Source: Gammaproteobacteria bacterium UBA2168 (lineage in GTDB: Bacteria; Pseudomonadota; Gammaproteobacteria; Pseudomonadales; Azotimanducaceae). From it: a stretch of DNA of 37,379 nt. A program made the position numbers and the translations under genes. Below the pieces are notes generated by a model. That model had not been told where the DNA came from. It saw only the letters and a program-made list of their open reading frames with translations, and ran no database searches. The stretch is taken from positions 1-37,379 of the forward strand of contig DCWG01000025.1 of the NCBI GenBank assembly GCA_002327525.1, written 5' to 3'. This document shows positions 34,043 to 37,379 of the stretch, piece after piece. The first letter of the stretch is position 1. Each line of letters starts with the position of its first letter.

Positions 34043-34604
34043 GTACGAATCGCGCGAGCGCACCATTCTGCTCACCATCGCCCGCCGCTCCATCGAACAC
34101 GGTATTCGTGAGGGAATTCCCCTCCTACCTGAAAGCGACACACTGCCCGACTCGCTGACACGAATCCGGGCGTCTTTCGTCACGCTGCGCAAGGCAGACG
34201 ACCTTCGCGGCTGCATCGGAACGCTGAACGCTCATCGCCCTCTCGCGGAAGACGTGGCCGGCTCCGCTTTTTCCAGTGCTTTTCGCGATCCCAGATTTCC
34301 TCCACTGCGGGAGCGGGAATTTGCCGGTTTGAGCATCGAAGTTTCCGTTCTCTCTCCGATGCAGCCCCTGTTCGTTACCAGCGAAGCGGAACTTCTGCAC
34401 GCATTGCGGCCCGGCATCGACGGACTCGTGATCGAAGAAGGCAGCCACAGCGCTACTTTTCTACCGACAGTATGGGAGAGCCTTCCCAAACCGCGGGCCT
34501 TCGTGAACGAACTCAGGCGCAAGGCAGGGCTGCCCGAGGACTATTGGTCCGCGAATCTGGCGCTGCATACATATCACACAGAAACCTTCGCAGGTCCTGC
34601 CTGA
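34020..34604 (+). CDS. amrA: AmmeMemoRadiSam system protein A (AMMECR1 domain)
   Basis: A 194-residue protein consisting of a single AMMECR1 domain. The hallmark LRGCIGTL lies in ADDLRGCIGTLNAHRPLAED. FSSAFRDPRFPPLREREFAG and LSIEVSVLSPMQPLFV follow, then GIDGLVIEEGSHSATFLPTV, a pattern typical of the domain. It has no signal peptide and should be cytoplasmic. AMMECR1 proteins have no proven biochemical function. The start is ATG 34020 (or ATG 34029), overlapping the end of the Memo gene by 23 or 14 bases, which implies translational coupling. With the neighbouring Memo and radical SAM genes it completes the three-part system. Confidence 0.9.
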   Translation: MALMHSPEYESRERTILLTIARRSIEHGIREGIPLLPESDTLPDSLTRIRASFVTLRKADDLRGCIGTLNAHRPLAEDVAGSAFSSAFRDPRFPPLREREFAGLSIEVSVLSPMQPLFVTSEAELLHALRPGIDGLVIEEGSHSATFLPTVWESLPKPRAFVNELRRKAGLPEDYWSANLALHTYHTETFAGPA

Positions 34605-34702
34605 GAGGATACGGCGGCCATGGGTTGAGGCACACAATGCTCGCTATGATGACCTTCCAAATACAGGTTGTAAGGGCTTTGTCTTGGTTATAGGCAATTA
34701 CA

Positions 34703-34957
34703 TTGACTTGTACCCGGAGCCGCATCGACGCCATCGAAGATGTGTCCGAAGATCTGTTCGACGAATGGCGTTCCGAAACGGAACAGATCACCAACGCCAG
34801 ATCGCGTACCTCGAGCACGCGCCAGCTACAGGCATCGGAACGCAAGTACGCGGCACTGATTAAAGCCATGCGCCGCGCCGAGGCCAGCATGGACCCCGTG
34901 CTCACATCGTTTCGCGACCATGTCCTGGCCCTTAAGCACAATCTGAACGCCCAGGCC
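34703..34957 (+). pseudogene. DUF2959 protein, internal fragment
   Basis: The frame reads SRIDAIEDVSEDLFDEWRSE, ARSRTSSTRQLQASERKYAA, and AMRRAEASMDPVLTSFRDHV ending HNLNAQA. This is the central and late helical part of DUF2959 proteins, secreted proteins of about 210 residues common in gammaproteobacteria. The N-terminal signal and first helices are absent, and after residue 85 the sequence (CSERPRASDN) no longer fits. Long coiled-coil character is visible. No start or ribosome site is present. It precedes the large secreted cytochrome gene on the same strand, and the out-of-family part of its frame overlaps that gene's start. Confidence 0.62.
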
Positions 34958-35126
34958 CACTGTAGCGAAAGGCCGAGGGCTTCTGACAACATCCAGACTT
35001 CACTCATTCACTCGCTTGTTGCCCGGGACATACTTCCGCCGAGCGGCTTCGTGAGAGAAATGTTGATAAAATGGGCGTCGGGCAGGAATCGGGAGACCGA
35101 GCGCTCGTACGCTCGCAACATTCACT

Positions 35127-37379
35127 ATGTGCAGAATCAACTCACAAACACTCGTGAGGAGTTTGGTTTTGACAGCGTTCCTCGCACTTTCGAGCCATTC
35201 CGCCGCTGCCATCTTTTCATCCACGCTGCCCGCCAGCCGAAGCGTTCACACGGGTAGTCTCGCTACGCTTTTCGCGACGGTGGTCTCCTCCTCCGACAGC
35301 ACACTCACCAACTGCTCTGTCTCCGTCGCCACATCACTGGACGCCACTTTTTCGTATCAGACAACTGACCCGGCGACCAATCAGCCGGTCGGCCAACGCG
35401 ACACGCCGGTGGACATCCCTCCGGGTGGGTCACAGAGTTTCGTGTTGGGACTCACCGCCAACTCAGAGACTCCAACCACGCAGGTAGAATTCGCCTTCCA
35501 CTGTGACAACGATGGCCCCGCTCCAGTTGTTCCCGGGCTCAATACGCTGCTGTTCTCCGCAAGTACGCTCCCCGCCCCGGACATAATAGCGCTCGCCGCC
35601 ACTGTCGGCGGCAACGGCGTGTCCGAGGCTCCGAAGGATGATGGGTTCGGCTTTTTCACCATTGCCACGATCAACCTCGGTGCCGCCGCGACAGTGGACG
35701 TCGAGGCGGTGGTTGCGGACAACAGCGATCTGCTGTCCACTATCCTCCTGTGCGAAACGGATGCGAGCGGCGCCTGTATCAGCGGTCCACACCCGTCTCC
35801 CATCACCGTCACCGTCCCGCGCAACGCCACACCCACCTTTGCCGTGTTCTTCAACAGCGCGACAAAGGTCTCTTTCGATCCCGCGCGTAACCGATTGTTT
35901 CTGAACTTCAGAGAAGGTGCCGCCATTCGCGGTTCGACCAGCGTGGCTTTTCGAGGCGGTGGAGAATCGATACGTTTCGAGAACGCTGGACACCCCACGT
36001 TCATGAGCCCGCATGCCCGGCCAATTACCGTCAGCGGCGGGTTGGTCTACGCAGCCAACACACCGGCAGACACGGTAGACGTCATCGACACGGCAACGCG
36101 CGCTATCGTCAGGCGCATCAACGTCGGCATCGACCCGGTGGGCCTCGCCGTGCGTCCGGACGGCAGGGAGATCTGGGTAGCCAACCACGTCTCGGACACT
36201 GTGAGCGTGATCGACACCGACGCCACGAGTCCGACGTTTCACGAAGTAATTGCCACAGTACAGGCAATCGACGACACAACGTTCTCCACCCGTTTCGACG
36301 AGCCCGTGGGCGTTGCTTTTGCCAACACACACAAAGCCTACGTGGCGCTCTCTCCCGGCAACGAGATCGCGGTGGTCGACACCGACACCTACACTGTGAC
36401 CGACCGCCTGCCGGTACAAGCGCAGGATCCACGGGCAATCGTCGTGCGCGATGGTCGTCTGTACGTCGTTGCGTTCGAGTCGAACAACCAGACCCAGCTT
36501 TCCGGATGCACCCCGGAGAAAATCGACGGCGACACCTGCACCTTCGATGCGGTCGAGCACGTGTTCACCAACAACAACGTACTCTCGACGCACTACAACG
36601 CGGACATCGTTAAAAACAACGCGATTCCGGACCGGGATCTGTTCGTCTTCGATACCACGAACGACCAGCTGATCGACACCGTGGAAGGTGTCGGTACGCT
36701 TCTGTACGGCCTCGACGTGGACAGCAACGGCCGGGTGTTCATCTCCCAGAGCGATGCCCGCAACGATGCGAACGGCAAAGCCGGCACGCGCAAACACGGC
36801 CTCGCGGAAATGGAAAATCGCGCGTTTCTCAATCAGATAACACGTATCGATTGCGATACCGGCTGCGGGCAACACGCCTTCTTCGATCTGGAGCCGAGAC
36901 CGCCGGCGCATCCGGCCCCTGGCATGGCACTAGCTACGCCATTTGCGATCCGCGTAAGCGAAGACGACAGCATGCTCATCGTCACTGCCGCCAGCTCCAA
37001 CAAGCTGTTCACCCTCGACCCCGGTACCGGTACCGTGCTCGACCGCATTGAGGTCGGAGCCATTCCTCGTGGTATCGCCCTGCAATCGGCACCGGATGGC
37101 GCCCCCCTCAGCGCCTGGGTGCTCAATGTCGGCGACAACAGCGTAACTCTGGTCGACCTCTCAGCACCACCGGAACTGAGTGTTACAGCCACGATCACCC
37201 TGGACGATCCAACCCCCTCGGATGTCAAGCAGGGACGCCTCGCGTTCAATGACGCCAACGCCTCGACCACCAGCACCTTTTCCTGCGAAAGCTGCCACCC
37301 CGACGGGCATACGGACCAGCTCACCTGGGTACTAGACACCCCCATCTGCGACGTGGCGGGTTGCACCCAGATACCGCCG
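35127..37379 (+). CDS. Secreted YVTN-type beta-propeller with C-terminal heme motif, open at the window edge
   Basis: A frame of at least 751 codons runs without a stop from ATG 35127 to the last base. It opens with a signal peptide (SLVLTAFLALSSHSAAA; GTG 35154 is an alternative start). Residues from about 45 to 260 are Thr/Ser/Ala-rich beta-sandwich-like sequence. A YVTN/YncE-type propeller follows, with repeats such as TVDVIDTATRAIVRRINVGI, DPVGLAVRPDGREIWVANHV and DNSVTLVDLSAPPEL. The visible end, RLAFNDANASTTSTFSCESC followed by HPDGHTDQLTW, holds a CxxCH heme-attachment site like those of MauG/cytochrome c peroxidase-type proteins. It is probably periplasmic or surface-bound and redox-active. 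The long minus-strand frame at 35463-36911 is its shadow. Confidence 0.78.
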   Translation, partial: MCRINSQTLVRSLVLTAFLALSSHSAAAIFSSTLPASRSVHTGSLATLFATVVSSSDSTLTNCSVSVATSLDATFSYQTTDPATNQPVGQRDTPVDIPPGGSQSFVLGLTANSETPTTQVEFAFHCDNDGPAPVVPGLNTLLFSASTLPAPDIIALAATVGGNGVSEAPKDDGFGFFTIATINLGAAATVDVEAVVADNSDLLSTILLCETDASGACISGPHPSPITVTVPRNATPTFAVFFNSATKVSFDPARNRLFLNFREGAAIRGSTSVAFRGGGESIRFENAGHPTFMSPHARPITVSGGLVYAANTPADTVDVIDTATRAIVRRINVGIDPVGLAVRPDGREIWVANHVSDTVSVIDTDATSPTFHEVIATVQAIDDTTFSTRFDEPVGVAFANTHKAYVALSPGNEIAVVDTDTYTVTDRLPVQAQDPRAIVVRDGRLYVVAFESNNQTQLSGCTPEKIDGDTCTFDAVEHVFTNNNVLSTHYNADIVKNNAIPDRDLFVFDTTNDQLIDTVEGVGTLLYGLDVDSNGRVFISQSDARNDANGKAGTRKHGLAEMENRAFLNQITRIDCDTGCGQHAFFDLEPRPPAHPAPGMALATPFAIRVSEDDSMLIVTAASSNKLFTLDPGTGTVLDRIEVGAIPRGIALQSAPDGAPLSAWVLNVGDNSVTLVDLSAPPELSVTATITLDDPTPSDVKQGRLAFNDANASTTSTFSCESCHPDGHTDQLTWVLDTPICDVAGCTQIPP

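Noticed and set aside
35463..36911. 482-codon minus-strand frame
   Set aside because: It is antisense to the secreted propeller-cytochrome gene, shows no family features, and its open frame follows from the codon bias of the plus-strand gene.
1..37379. Mobile element or integrated phage as cause of the decay
   Set aside because: I found no transposase, integrase, terminal inverted repeats, tRNA-linked attachment site or phage gene.

Overview
The window looks like a piece of a high-GC gammaproteobacterial chromosome, probably marine or oil/lipid-degrading. I infer this only from family resemblance: a RhlG-like reductase, a single-chain acyl-CoA carboxylase, several crotonases, zinc-independent quinone reductases, a DUF2959 remnant and a CBM9/DUF5916 outer-membrane protein. 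I see no rRNA, tRNA, CRISPR array, integrase or transposase.

Layout. Positions 1-3160 hold the end of an unrecognised gene, two decayed genes (SnoaL-like, phytanoyl-CoA dioxygenase) and two intact crotonases, one PaaG-like. Positions 3169-4875 (minus) hold an Nramp-like transporter and the tail of a broken PaaE-like reductase. Positions 4944-12416 form a plus-strand run: a molybdenum hydroxylase large subunit, a rifampicin-phosphotransferase-like swivel kinase, a short-chain reductase (SDR), and a membrane-anchored cytochrome c fused to a PQQ-sugar-dehydrogenase-type propeller. A heavily broken HsaA-like acyl-CoA dehydrogenase follows. Positions 13434-19500 carry a quinone reductase, a truncated SDR, a crotonase behind a perfect palindrome, an M20 peptidase, a RhlG-like SDR, and a junction where two gene fragments meet 5' end to 5' end. 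Positions 19616-26677 hold the outer-membrane protein, the carboxylase, a secreted thioredoxin-fold-like protein and a secreted NTF2-like protein. Positions 26811-30405 carry a likely relic operon (quinone reductase, methyltransferase, frameshifted VOC protein) and three more decayed genes. Positions 30684-34604 hold an MFS transporter and the complete AmmeMemoRadiSam trio (radical SAM enzyme, Memo, AMMECR1), a widespread system of unknown function. The window closes with a DUF2959 remnant and a long secreted YVTN-propeller/cytochrome protein that is open at the 3' edge.

Two themes stand out. First, CoA-thioester, ketone and quinone chemistry dominates (crotonases, acyl-CoA dehydrogenase remnants, carboxylase, SDRs, quinone reductases), which suggests degradation of unusual acids, lipids or aromatics. 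Second, about a dozen genes are truncated, frameshifted or interrupted by stops, while intact ORFs of roughly 740-1130 codons lie between them. That contrast argues for real gene decay rather than poor sequence quality. The best candidates for undescribed biology are the AmmeMemoRadiSam locus, the propeller enzyme lacking its expected catalytic histidine, the Nramp-like transporter without the metal-binding motif, and the edge-truncated surface cytochrome.
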